DNA from: Fulvimarina sp.
GTDB taxonomy: Bacteria; Pseudomonadota; Alphaproteobacteria; Rhizobiales; Rhizobiaceae
NCBI GenBank assembly: GCA_002700095.1
Contig: PACL01000007.1
Location: 16,611-80,610, forward strand
Length of the DNA stretch: 64,000 nucleotides
Reading direction: 5' to 3'
A model generated the notes under the pieces. That model had not been told where the DNA came from. It saw only the letters and a list, made by a program, of their open reading frames with translations, and ran no database searches. Positions 42,804 through 50,422 of this stretch are shown here, in pieces; within the stretch, counting starts at the first letter, position 1, and every line of letters begins with the position of its first letter. The translations under genes and the position numbers were made by a program.

Positions 42804-43949
42804 ATGACCCTTCGCATCGGCCTCGTCGGCTGCGGCAACATCTCCGACATCTATCTGATCAACGCCCCGCGCTTTCCCGCGGTCCGCTTCGTCGCCTGCG
42901 CCGACCTGAAGCCCGAGGCGGCCCGTCGCCAGGCGGAGACCTACGGCATCGAGGCGGTCGGCGTCTCCGAACTCCTCGCCCGGGGCGACATCGACGTCGT
43001 CCTCAACCTGACGATCCCCGCCGCCCATGCCGAGATCTCCCTTGCCGCCCTCGAGAGCGGCAAGCATGTCTATTCGGAAAAGCCGCTGGCCAGCACGCTC
43101 GCCGACGGCATCGCCATCGTCGAGGCCGCCAGGGCACGCGACCTCAGGGTCGGCAGCGCCCCGGACACGGTTCTCGGCGCTGCGATCCAGGCGGCGCGCC
43201 AGCAGATCGATGCCGGCACCATCGGCCGGCCGGTGCTCGGCACGGGCGCGGTGCTGTCCCACGGCATGGAGCACTGGCATCCCGATCCGACGTTCTTCTT
43301 CAAGCCCGGCGGCGGCCCGGTCTTCGACATGGGCCCCTATTACCTCTCGGCGCTGGTCAACCTGCTCGGGCCGGTGAGAAGCGTCCAGGCGACCGGCCAG
43401 ATCGCCTTCGAGACCCGGAGGGTGACGACACCCCATTCGCCGATCAGGGGGCGCGACATCCCCGTCGAGGTGCTGACCTCGGTGCAGGCGCTGTTGTCCT
43501 TCGAGAGCGGCGCCGAGATCACCTTCCTCGCCAGCTGGGACGTCTGGCGCCACGGGCTGCGCCCGCTGGAGATCCATGGAACCGAGGGCTCGATGCGCGT
43601 TCCCGATCCGAACTGGTTCGGCGGCGACATCGAGATCGCCATCGGCCAGGGCGACTGGGAGACCTCCGACACGTCCGACCGGACCTTCGGCGGCGCCAAC
43701 TGGCCTCAGGCCGAGCCGCGCTTTGCCAACTATCGCGGCCTCGGCCTCGCCGAGATGGCGTCGGCGATCGAGGCCGGCAGGCCGCACCGGGCGAATGGCG
43801 ACGTGGCGCTGCATGTCCTCGCCGTGGTCGACGGTGTCATCGAGGCGGCGACGACGCGCAAGAGCGTGACGATCGCCCAGCGTTGCGAGCGACCGGAGCC
43901 CCTCGGCGAGGCCGAGGCGGCGCGGCTGGTCGAAGGTGGGCGGCGGTAG
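42804..43949 (+). CDS. Gfo/Idh/MocA family oxidoreductase
   Basis: 381 residues. The N-terminal Rossmann fold has IGLVGCGNISDIYLINAPRF with the GxGxxS/A pattern, and HVYSEKPLA carries the EKP signature (K near 94). The C-terminal domain includes GGPVFDMGPYYLSALVNLLG, where the catalytic D and H/Y sit, then NYRGLGLAEMASAIEAGRPHRA. It oxidises or reduces a sugar or cyclitol with NAD(P). Together with the isomerase-like protein and the LacI-controlled importer it suggests oxidation of a glycoside at one carbon followed by rearrangement or cleavage. Confidence 0.9.
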   Translation: MTLRIGLVGCGNISDIYLINAPRFPAVRFVACADLKPEAARRQAETYGIEAVGVSELLARGDIDVVLNLTIPAAHAEISLAALESGKHVYSEKPLASTLADGIAIVEAARARDLRVGSAPDTVLGAAIQAARQQIDAGTIGRPVLGTGAVLSHGMEHWHPDPTFFFKPGGGPVFDMGPYYLSALVNLLGPVRSVQATGQIAFETRRVTTPHSPIRGRDIPVEVLTSVQALLSFESGAEITFLASWDVWRHGLRPLEIHGTEGSMRVPDPNWFGGDIEIAIGQGDWETSDTSDRTFGGANWPQAEPRFANYRGLGLAEMASAIEAGRPHRANGDVALHVLAVVDGVIEAATTRKSVTIAQRCERPEPLGEAEAARLVEGGRR

Positions 43950-44367
43950 TTTGCGCCGACCCGCCCGGCTTCACGCCTTCGCCTAGCCGATCCCATGCAA
44001 GAGGGATGGAAAAGCGTGAGGCGGCCGACAGATGAGGGAGAATGTAAACACCGGATGCGCGCCCCGATACGCGAAACCAACTTCGGAGCCGGCGGCATCC
44101 GGTGTCGGAATCAGTTCTACCGAAACGCGGTTACCGTTCTCTTTACTCGCCGGCCAGCGCGATGAATTCTCCGAAAATTGCTCGGCAAGCAGCGCCGGAC
44201 GAGCGGACCATGCATGACGGCGCGCGGCGGGTTCAAACCGGCGAGCGCTGAGATGTCTGCGAGGTGAATGGTGTCGGCTGAAGTCGGCGACAGGCGCGCT
44301 GCCGCGGCAGGAGCCTCCGCGACGTGATCTTGCCGTCGAATGCCGATGGTCGCGGCGTCGCAGGCCG
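43950..44367. other. 418-bp intergenic region without a recognisable gene
   Basis: Contains only a short 61-codon frame with no family features. No tRNA, terminator with U-tract or repeat is evident. It separates the sugar operon from a convergent small minus-strand frame. Confidence 0.5.
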
Positions 44368-44718
44368 TCAGGCGGCGCGCCTTGCGCCGGCGGCCGGGGG
44401 CGTGCCCGCTTCGCCGTGCATCGCGGCGCTTGCCTCGGTCAGCCGGCGATAGCAATCTGCGAGGATGTCGAGGTCGATCGGCGCCTGGCGGATCAGCGCG
44501 CTTTCGATGGTCTCGCGCCGATAGCCGGCCTTGTGAAGCGCAGAGACGAGGGCGCTGATGATTTCCGGGTCTTCCAGACGCTTGACGGGGCGCTCATACA
44601 CGGGTGTCGATCCTTGAGAAGGCTGGCTCGGCAGCCCGCGCCGCCGGTCGGCGGATCGTGCTTCGGCCCTGGCCTGACGCGGGATCACTGTTCGAAGCCC
44701 GCGAACCGAGATGACCAT
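44368..44718 (-). CDS. Small hypothetical protein
   Basis: 116 residues from ATG 44718; no strong ribosome site is visible and the frame is open further upstream into the region antisense to the methyltransferase. The N-terminal 50 residues are basic and low complexity. The C-terminal part, RLEDPEIISALVSALHKAGYRRETIESALIRQAP, reads like a real helical domain with no known family. It is weakly supported; a start at an internal codon is possible. Confidence 0.4.
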   Translation of the reverse strand: MVISVRGLRTVIPRQARAEARSADRRRGLPSQPSQGSTPVYERPVKRLEDPEIISALVSALHKAGYRRETIESALIRQAPIDLDILADCYRRLTEASAAMHGEAGTPPAAGARRAA

Positions 44719-44812
44719 CCGTGACTGGCGCGAAACTGGTGGCAAGCCCTGCCGAAGATCATCAAACCATGGCAATTCCAATTGCTTGCACGCCGCCGCC
44801 GGGGTGGCAGCG

Positions 44813-45745
44813 ATGACCCCGTCCCTCGCCCATCGCCTGCGCACCGGCCGCGCTCTCCTGGCCGACGGTGCCATGGGAACAAACCTCTTTGCCGCCGGCC
44901 TTGACGTTTCCAGGGCACCGGAAACCTGGCTGGAGGAGCGGCCGGACGCGATCGGCGCCCTCCACCGGGCGTTTCTCGCGGCAGGGGCGGACATCCTTCT
45001 CACCAGCTCCTTCGGTGCCAACCGGCCGCGGCTGGCGCTCTGGAACGCCGCGCCGCGATGCGTCGATCTCAATCGCCGCGCCGCCGAACTCGCCCACGAC
45101 GCGGCAGCGACGGCGACCCGGCCCGTTCTCGTGGCGGGATCGATCGGGCCGACATGGCGGCGGCCCGGCATAGCCCCGGTCCCGCCCCCCGGCGATACTC
45201 CCTCGCGCGACGAACAAGAAGCCGAAGACATCTTCGCCGAACAGATCGCCGGCCTGAAGGCCGGCGGCGTCGATCTCGTCTGGCTGGAAACGATGGTTTC
45301 GGCGCGCGAGGCCCGCGCCGGCGCCAGGGCGGCGATCGCGGCGGGGCTTTCCTATGTCGCGACGGCGAGCTTCGGCGCGGGCGGCCTGACGCCGACAGGC
45401 GAACCGCCTCTGGACTTCGCCGCCGCCTTCGACGGCCTGCCGGTCCCGCCGCTGGCGATCGGCGCCAATTGCTGCGAGGGGCCCGCCGCGGCGCTCGCCG
45501 CCGCCATGGCCATGCCGCGGGCGGACGGCATCGCTTTGGCGGTAAAGCCGAATTGCGGTCTGCCGGAGCTTCGGTCCGGCGCGTTCGAACACCCTGTCGG
45601 GCCGCCCGCAATGGGCCGCCACGCCCAGGCCGCGCTGGCGGCCGGCGCCAGCATCGTCGGCGCCTGTTGCGGCGCAACACCGGCCCATGTCGCGGCGATG
45701 CGGGAGGTGCTCGATCACCCCGCGGCTACCGCCCGAACGCAATAG
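44813..45745 (+). CDS. Homocysteine S-methyltransferase family protein
   Basis: 310 residues, TIM barrel of the betaine-homocysteine/methionine synthase family. It opens with LLADGAMGTNLF. The zinc-binding thiolates are present: Cys220 in GANCCEG and Cys285-286 in GACCGATP. LTSSFGANR and the D-E-Q motif region fit as well. It transfers a methyl group from a donor such as S-methylmethionine, betaine or dimethylsulfonio compounds to homocysteine, giving methionine. ATG 44813 gives the family N-terminus. No cobalamin domain, so it is not a MetH. The methyl donor is not predictable. Confidence 0.9.
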   Translation: MTPSLAHRLRTGRALLADGAMGTNLFAAGLDVSRAPETWLEERPDAIGALHRAFLAAGADILLTSSFGANRPRLALWNAAPRCVDLNRRAAELAHDAAATATRPVLVAGSIGPTWRRPGIAPVPPPGDTPSRDEQEAEDIFAEQIAGLKAGGVDLVWLETMVSAREARAGARAAIAAGLSYVATASFGAGGLTPTGEPPLDFAAAFDGLPVPPLAIGANCCEGPAAALAAAMAMPRADGIALAVKPNCGLPELRSGAFEHPVGPPAMGRHAQAALAAGASIVGACCGATPAHVAAMREVLDHPAATARTQ

Positions 45746-45884
45746 CTGGCAGGCCTGCGGCAGCGCGGGACGCGGTTTCTTCCTACGCAAGTGCAGCATC
45801 GCCTTACGGTTGCGACCAATTTTCAGCTTAACTTAATGAATCTCTGACTCTCATCGGGTCTGTCCCAATCGGACCGGATTGATC

Positions 45885-48800
45885 ATGCGACGTATCGTCT
45901 CGATTCTTGTCTTCCTCCTCTTCCTTGCCAGCGGCGTCGCGCCGGCATTCGCCACCGCGGCCAATGCCTCGTTTTCCGTTGCCGGGGGCGACGTCTATGT
46001 CTGGGTCCTGATCTCGGCGGGCCTCGTCCTGTTCATGCAGATCGGCTTCCTGTTGCTCGAAGCCGGGCTCGTGCGGTCCAAGAACTCCATCAATGTCGCC
46101 CAGAAGAACCTCCTCGACCTGCTCCTGTCCATCGTCGCCTTCGCTGCCGTGGGCTTCATGTTCGCCTTCGGCAGGGACTCCGGCTACGGCTTCGGCCATG
46201 AGGAGCGCTTCGCCTTCCTCCGCGACCTGACCCCGTCCGAGCACGCCTTCTTCGCCTTCCAGGTGATGTTCTGCGGCACGGCGGCGACGATCGTCTCCGG
46301 CGCCGCGGCCGAACGCCTGCGGCTGGCGGTCTACGGCATGGTCTCGCTGCTCATCGCCGCCTTCATCTATCCGATCTTCACCCACTGGGCCTGGGGCAAC
46401 GCGCTGCATCCAAGCGATTCGGCCTTCCTCGCCAATCTCGGCTTCATCGACTTCGCCGGCTCGACGGTCGTCCATTCCACCGGCGCCTGGATCTCGCTCG
46501 CCGCCTGCATCGTCCTCGGCCCCCGCATCGGCCGCTTCCGGCCCGACGGCACGCCCCAGCGCATCCAGGGCCACAGCGCCGTCTTGGCGACGGCCGGCGC
46601 GATGATCATCTTCGTCGGCTGGATCGGCTTCAACGGCGGCTCGACGATCGAGGCGACGCCGGCGATCGCCGCCATCATCGCCAACACGGTGCTCGCCGCC
46701 GGCTGCGGCGGCACCGCCGGCTATGTCTACGGGATGTGGAAGGACGACGGCGTCACCCGCCCCGAAATGCCGATCTGCGGCCTGATCGGCGGGCTCGTCG
46801 CCGTCACCGCCGGCTGCCACATCCTGGATGGTCTCGGCGCCATGACGCTCGGCGTCGTCGGCGGTCTCATCGCCATCGTCGGCAACGACATCGTCGCGCG
46901 CTGCCGCGTCGACGACGCGGTCGGCGCCATCGGCTGCCACGGCTTCGCCGGTATCGCCGGCACGCTCGGGCTCGCCCTTCTCGCACCGGCCGACACGCTG
47001 GTGGACGGCGACCGCCTCACCCAGTTCGGCATCCAGGCCGCCGGCGCCGGCGTGAACTTCCTGTGGACCTTCCCGATCGCCTACGGCTTCTTCAAGCTGG
47101 CCGATCGCCTCGAGCCGATCCGCGTCAGCGCGGCCGAGGAGGAACGCGGCCTCAATCAGTCGGAGCATGGCGCCTCCCTCGGCACGGGCGGCCTCGAGAC
47201 CGCGCTGTCGGCCTATATCTCCGGCCGCATCGATCTCGACCACCGGCTGCCGGTCGAGACCGGCGACGAGGCCGAGCGCGTCACCCGGCTGTTCAACGCC
47301 TTTCTCGACGAGATCGAGAATTCCGAAATGGCGCGGCGCGACAACGAGACCCTGCGCCGGACCACCCAGGAGGCCGAACGTCTCACCGCCATCGGCGATG
47401 CCGCCTTCGAGGGGCTCGCGGTCGTCGTCGACGGGCGGGTGGTCGACATGAACGCCGCCTTCGCCCGCCTGGTCGACGAGCCGGCGGCCAAGCTGCGCGA
47501 GACGCCGATCGCCAATCTCGTCGACGGCGGCAACACGGCGACCCTCGCCGAACTGCTGGGCGGCGACGAAACGCGCGCCTACGAGATCGTCCTGAAGCGC
47601 AGCTGCGGCGGGCTGATCCCGGTGGAGGCGCGCTCGCGGGCGATCGTCATGCGCGGCGTCGCCGCCCGCGTCGTCGCCTTCGCCGACGTCAGCGAACGCA
47701 AGGCGGCCGAAGAAGCGCTCCGCTTCACCGCCCATCACGACACGCTGACGGGGCTGCCCAACCGCGCCCTCTTCGCCAGCCAGCTCGAAGCGGTCATCAC
47801 CCGGGCGAGGGAGACCCGCCACAGCGCCGCCCTGATCAGCGTCGACCTCGACCACTTCAAGGACATCAACGACCTTTACGGCCATCCGGCGGGAGACGCC
47901 GTCCTGCGCGCCACCGCCGAGCGCCTGTCGACGATCGCCGGGCCGGCCGGGATCGTCGCCCGGCTGGGCGGCGACGAGTTCGCCATCATCCTGGCCAACC
48001 AGCCCTTCCGAAACCAGGTGGCCGATCTCGCCTTTAGGATCGTACGGGCGGTCAGCGAACCGCCGGACGTCGGCAACGGCATCCAGATCCGACCGGGCGC
48101 CAGCGTCGGCTTCGCCCTCACACCCGACGATGCGGTCGAGCAGGAGGCCCTGATCTCGCGGGCCGACGTTGCGCTCTATCATGCCAAGCGCAACGGCCGG
48201 AACACCTTCGCCGGCTTCGAGCCCGGCATGGACACCGACCTGAAGACACGGCGCGAGCTCGAGGCCGACCTCGCCCGGGCGGTGGAGCGGAATGAGCTCA
48301 GCCTATGCTTCCAGCCGCGGGTCGGGATGAAGAGCGGCGGCATCGTCAGCTACGAGGCGCTGGTGCGCTGGAACCATCCCGAGCGCGGGCTCGTGCGGCC
48401 CGGCCTGTTCATCCCGATCGCCGAACAGTCCGGCAAGATCGACGAGATCGGCAACTGGGTCATCCGCGAGGCGTGCCGGCAGAGCCTGGCGCTCCTCGAC
48501 GGCGCCCCGATCAGCGTCAATGTCAGCGGCCACCAGCTGCGCTGCCGCGGCTTCGTCGAGAATGTCCTCGCCATCATCGAGGAAGCCGGCTTTCCGCCGG
48601 AGCGCTTCGAGATCGAGCTGACCGAGAGCATCTTGGTCGAGGACCGGCAGCGGGCGCTCGCGATCCTCAAGGCGCTGAAGCGGCGCGGCATCCGCCTCGC
48701 CCTCGACGATTTCGGCACCGGCTATTCCTCGCTCAGCTACCTGCGGGCCTTTCCCTTCGATACCATCAAGATCGACCGCAGCTTCATCATGAATCTCAGC

Positions 48801-49055
48801 CACGACAACAGCTCGCTGGCGATCGCCGACGCGGTCATGAATCTCGGCCGGGCCCTGAATCTCTCGATCGTCGCGGAGGGCGTCGAGACGGTCGAGCAAC
48901 TGGCGATCCTCTCCAACCGCAGCTGCGACGAGGTGCAGGGCTACCTGTTCGCCCATCCGCTGCCGGCAGAGGACGTGCCGCGGGCGATCGACGGCCAACT
49001 CGCCACGATGCTCCGCGGCATCGGCGCCGACGCAGCCGCAGCGCGAAGCGCATGA
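45885..49055 (+). CDS. Ammonium transporter (Amt) fused to PAS, GGDEF and EAL domains
   Basis: 1056 residues from ATG 45885 (TTG 45879 also possible). Residues about 30-410 are a full ammonium channel with a signal sequence. Asp189 and His197 (DFAGSTVVHSTGA) and His352 (CHGFAGIAG) match the AmtB selectivity Asp and twin His. A linker and coiled coil (about 430-500) lead to a PAS-like domain (500-605), then GGDEF (intact GGDEF at 695-699, without an RxxD inhibitory site) and EAL (EAL 824-826, N879, E911, DDFGTGYSS 941-949, K962, D964, E998). Both catalytic sites look active. It would link external ammonium to c-di-GMP levels. No glnK/glnB gene is adjacent. Confidence 0.93.
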   Translation: MRRIVSILVFLLFLASGVAPAFATAANASFSVAGGDVYVWVLISAGLVLFMQIGFLLLEAGLVRSKNSINVAQKNLLDLLLSIVAFAAVGFMFAFGRDSGYGFGHEERFAFLRDLTPSEHAFFAFQVMFCGTAATIVSGAAAERLRLAVYGMVSLLIAAFIYPIFTHWAWGNALHPSDSAFLANLGFIDFAGSTVVHSTGAWISLAACIVLGPRIGRFRPDGTPQRIQGHSAVLATAGAMIIFVGWIGFNGGSTIEATPAIAAIIANTVLAAGCGGTAGYVYGMWKDDGVTRPEMPICGLIGGLVAVTAGCHILDGLGAMTLGVVGGLIAIVGNDIVARCRVDDAVGAIGCHGFAGIAGTLGLALLAPADTLVDGDRLTQFGIQAAGAGVNFLWTFPIAYGFFKLADRLEPIRVSAAEEERGLNQSEHGASLGTGGLETALSAYISGRIDLDHRLPVETGDEAERVTRLFNAFLDEIENSEMARRDNETLRRTTQEAERLTAIGDAAFEGLAVVVDGRVVDMNAAFARLVDEPAAKLRETPIANLVDGGNTATLAELLGGDETRAYEIVLKRSCGGLIPVEARSRAIVMRGVAARVVAFADVSERKAAEEALRFTAHHDTLTGLPNRALFASQLEAVITRARETRHSAALISVDLDHFKDINDLYGHPAGDAVLRATAERLSTIAGPAGIVARLGGDEFAIILANQPFRNQVADLAFRIVRAVSEPPDVGNGIQIRPGASVGFALTPDDAVEQEALISRADVALYHAKRNGRNTFAGFEPGMDTDLKTRRELEADLARAVERNELSLCFQPRVGMKSGGIVSYEALVRWNHPERGLVRPGLFIPIAEQSGKIDEIGNWVIREACRQSLALLDGAPISVNVSGHQLRCRGFVENVLAIIEEAGFPPERFEIELTESILVEDRQRALAILKALKRRGIRLALDDFGTGYSSLSYLRAFPFDTIKIDRSFIMNLSHDNSSLAIADAVMNLGRALNLSIVAEGVETVEQLAILSNRSCDEVQGYLFAHPLPAEDVPRAIDGQLATMLRGIGADAAAARSA

Positions 49056-49138
49056 GACTCGCCGAGGTGTGGTGGCTAGAACGACCGCCGGCGGCGCCGC
49101 GCCCGTCGCTGCCGGCCCGCAGGCATCGAGACGGGCGC

Positions 49139-49290
49139 CGGCTTCTGGGGATATAGCCGTCGGGCCACGAGGTCGACGTTCATGAACTCGCCGATCGGCG
49201 CGAGCAGGCGATCGATCGTGGGCTTGCCGGATCCGTTGGCTCCAGCGACGATGGTCCAGAAGGCCTTCGACGAAATGTCCCCAGCCACGC
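49139..49290 (-). pseudogene. Remnant of a zeta-toxin-like kinase
   Basis: A short minus-strand frame contains AFWTIVAGANGSGKPTI followed by EFMNVDLVARRLYPQKP. These resemble the Walker A (GxNGxGKST) and the NxDxxA motif of zeta toxin/UDP-N-acetylglucosamine kinase proteins. The usual Ser/Thr after GK is Pro, the spacing between motifs is shortened, and the frame degenerates into an arginine-rich stretch. The rest of the domain is missing, so it is a fragment, not a working toxin. Confidence 0.5.
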
Positions 49291-49338
49291 GGCTCGAAGC
49301 TCGCGATGACGCGCTCCTCGCCTCCGGTCTCGGCACCC

Positions 49339-49671
49339 TCACCCCTCGACGATGTCGATGAAGTCCTCCGGGGTGTCGGTCTCGATCTCGATCACCCAGA
49401 AGTCGGGATCGAAGCGCGCTTCCCTCTGAAACCTTGCATCGAGGGCCGCCTCGTCACTGGCCGCCTCTTCCATGAAGCGCCGCGCGCCGCTCTCGCCGGA
49501 CAGGCTCTGGACGGCCGGCCCGAACAGCCGCAGGGCTCCGTCGCGCGAGCGTGCGACGACGAAGACGGCTCCCGCCGCGTCGGCGCCGCGGCGCACGACA
49601 GCCGCAAAGGCGCCGGCGATGAACAGCCGGCGCGAGAGCTGGGAGACGAAGAGGTCGCTGGTGATCCGCAC
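49339..49671 (-). CDS. DUF1491 family protein
   Basis: 110 residues, cytoplasmic, no membrane segment. It has the DUF1491 pattern: an N-terminal RITSDLFVSQLSRRLFIAGAF, VVRRGADAAGAVFVVARSRDG, and the C-terminal ARFQREARFDPDFWVIEIET. The family is restricted to alphaproteobacteria and has no known function. It lies 10 bases downstream of the peptidoglycan-binding protein on the same strand, suggesting a common transcript. Confidence 0.9.
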   Translation of the reverse strand: MRITSDLFVSQLSRRLFIAGAFAAVVRRGADAAGAVFVVARSRDGALRLFGPAVQSLSGESGARRFMEEAASDEAALDARFQREARFDPDFWVIEIETDTPEDFIDIVEG

Positions 49672-49681
49672 CTGGCAGGGA

Positions 49682-50422
49682 CTAGTTCACCAGACCGATC
49701 GCGGCAAGACGTTTCAGGACCTTCTCATTCGGCGTGCCGGTGACATCCATGCCCTCCAGCGCCTCGAAGGTGTGGATCGCAGCCCGGGTCTTCTCGCCGA
49801 GGACACCGTCGACACTGAGTTCGGCGACCTGGGCCGAGGCCAGCGCCGCCTGGATCTTCTTGACCCGCTCCGCCTCGCTCAGGGCGGCAAACCGCGCCTC
49901 GCCCGCAGCGTTGCGGGGCGCCGCCGGCAGCGGCACCGCCGCGACGCGGCCACCGGTCTCGATCGAGGCGGTCTGTTCCGGATCCGGCCGCTCCAGCGGA
50001 CGCGGCGCGGGGGCCGGAATGTTCCCGATCTCGGCCGAAGCGCCCGCATCGTCCAGGCCGGACGCCGCCGGCTCGGCCGGGCTTGGCACGGCGGGGCCGT
50101 CCAACTTGGCAAAGCGCGCCGGATCCGGCGCCTGCGACCGGCCGGCCGTCAGCGCCTGCGCGCCGGCGACGGGCATGGCGCGCGTCACCAGCATCGGATT
50201 GGGATGACGGCCCTGCTGCTCGTAGAGGCCGTTGACCGACACGCTGATGACGATCACGCCGAAGGCGGCGATCCCCGCCGACAACGCCGGATGGCGCGCG
50301 ACGAGGCGCAGGAAGCTCTTGGCTCCGCGCGTCGACATCGCAGCCACCGCATCGAGAAAGCCCTCAGGCGGAGCGTCTCGTTTCGCGGTCTTGCGCTTGG
50401 GGGTTCGTTTTGCTGCGGGCAT
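49682..50422 (-). CDS. Peptidoglycan-binding domain protein with membrane anchor
   Basis: 246 residues. A basic N-terminus, one membrane segment (LSAGIAAFGVIVISVSVNGL, about 47-66), a proline/alanine-rich spacer, and a C-terminal peptidoglycan-binding type 1 domain (SEAERVKKIQAALASAQVAE to EKVLKRLAAIGLVN). It spans from the cytoplasm into the cell wall. The start at 50422 overlaps the 3' end of the kinase gene by 59 bases; Met29 (50338) would remove the overlap but also the basic tail. It may act with the neighbouring kinase in envelope or cell-pole sensing, which is inference. Confidence 0.82.
   Translation of the reverse strand: MPAAKRTPKRKTAKRDAPPEGFLDAVAAMSTRGAKSFLRLVARHPALSAGIAAFGVIVISVSVNGLYEQQGRHPNPMLVTRAMPVAGAQALTAGRSQAPDPARFAKLDGPAVPSPAEPAASGLDDAGASAEIGNIPAPAPRPLERPDPEQTASIETGGRVAAVPLPAAPRNAAGEARFAALSEAERVKKIQAALASAQVAELSVDGVLGEKTRAAIHTFEALEGMDVTGTPNEKVLKRLAAIGLVN

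Noticed and set aside
44032..44217. 61-codon frame in the 418-bp gap
   Set aside because: No family features, no ribosome site and no neighbour in the same orientation supporting it.
44719..44812. SAM-II or other methionine riboswitch before the homocysteine methyltransferase
   Set aside because: The 94-bp leader lacks the conserved SAM-II core and shows no convincing pseudoknot.
45748..45763. Possible sigma54 promoter (TGGCAGGCCTGCGGC) before the Amt fusion gene
   Set aside because: The GG-N10-GC spacing fits, but three of the conserved positions mismatch and it overlaps a GGCCTGC-type GC-rich repeat; chance is likely in this base composition.
45828..48182. 784-codon open frame antisense to the Amt fusion gene
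   Set aside because: Low-complexity Asp/Glu/Arg/Gly composition typical of antisense high-GC frames; the plus strand carries an unambiguous protein.
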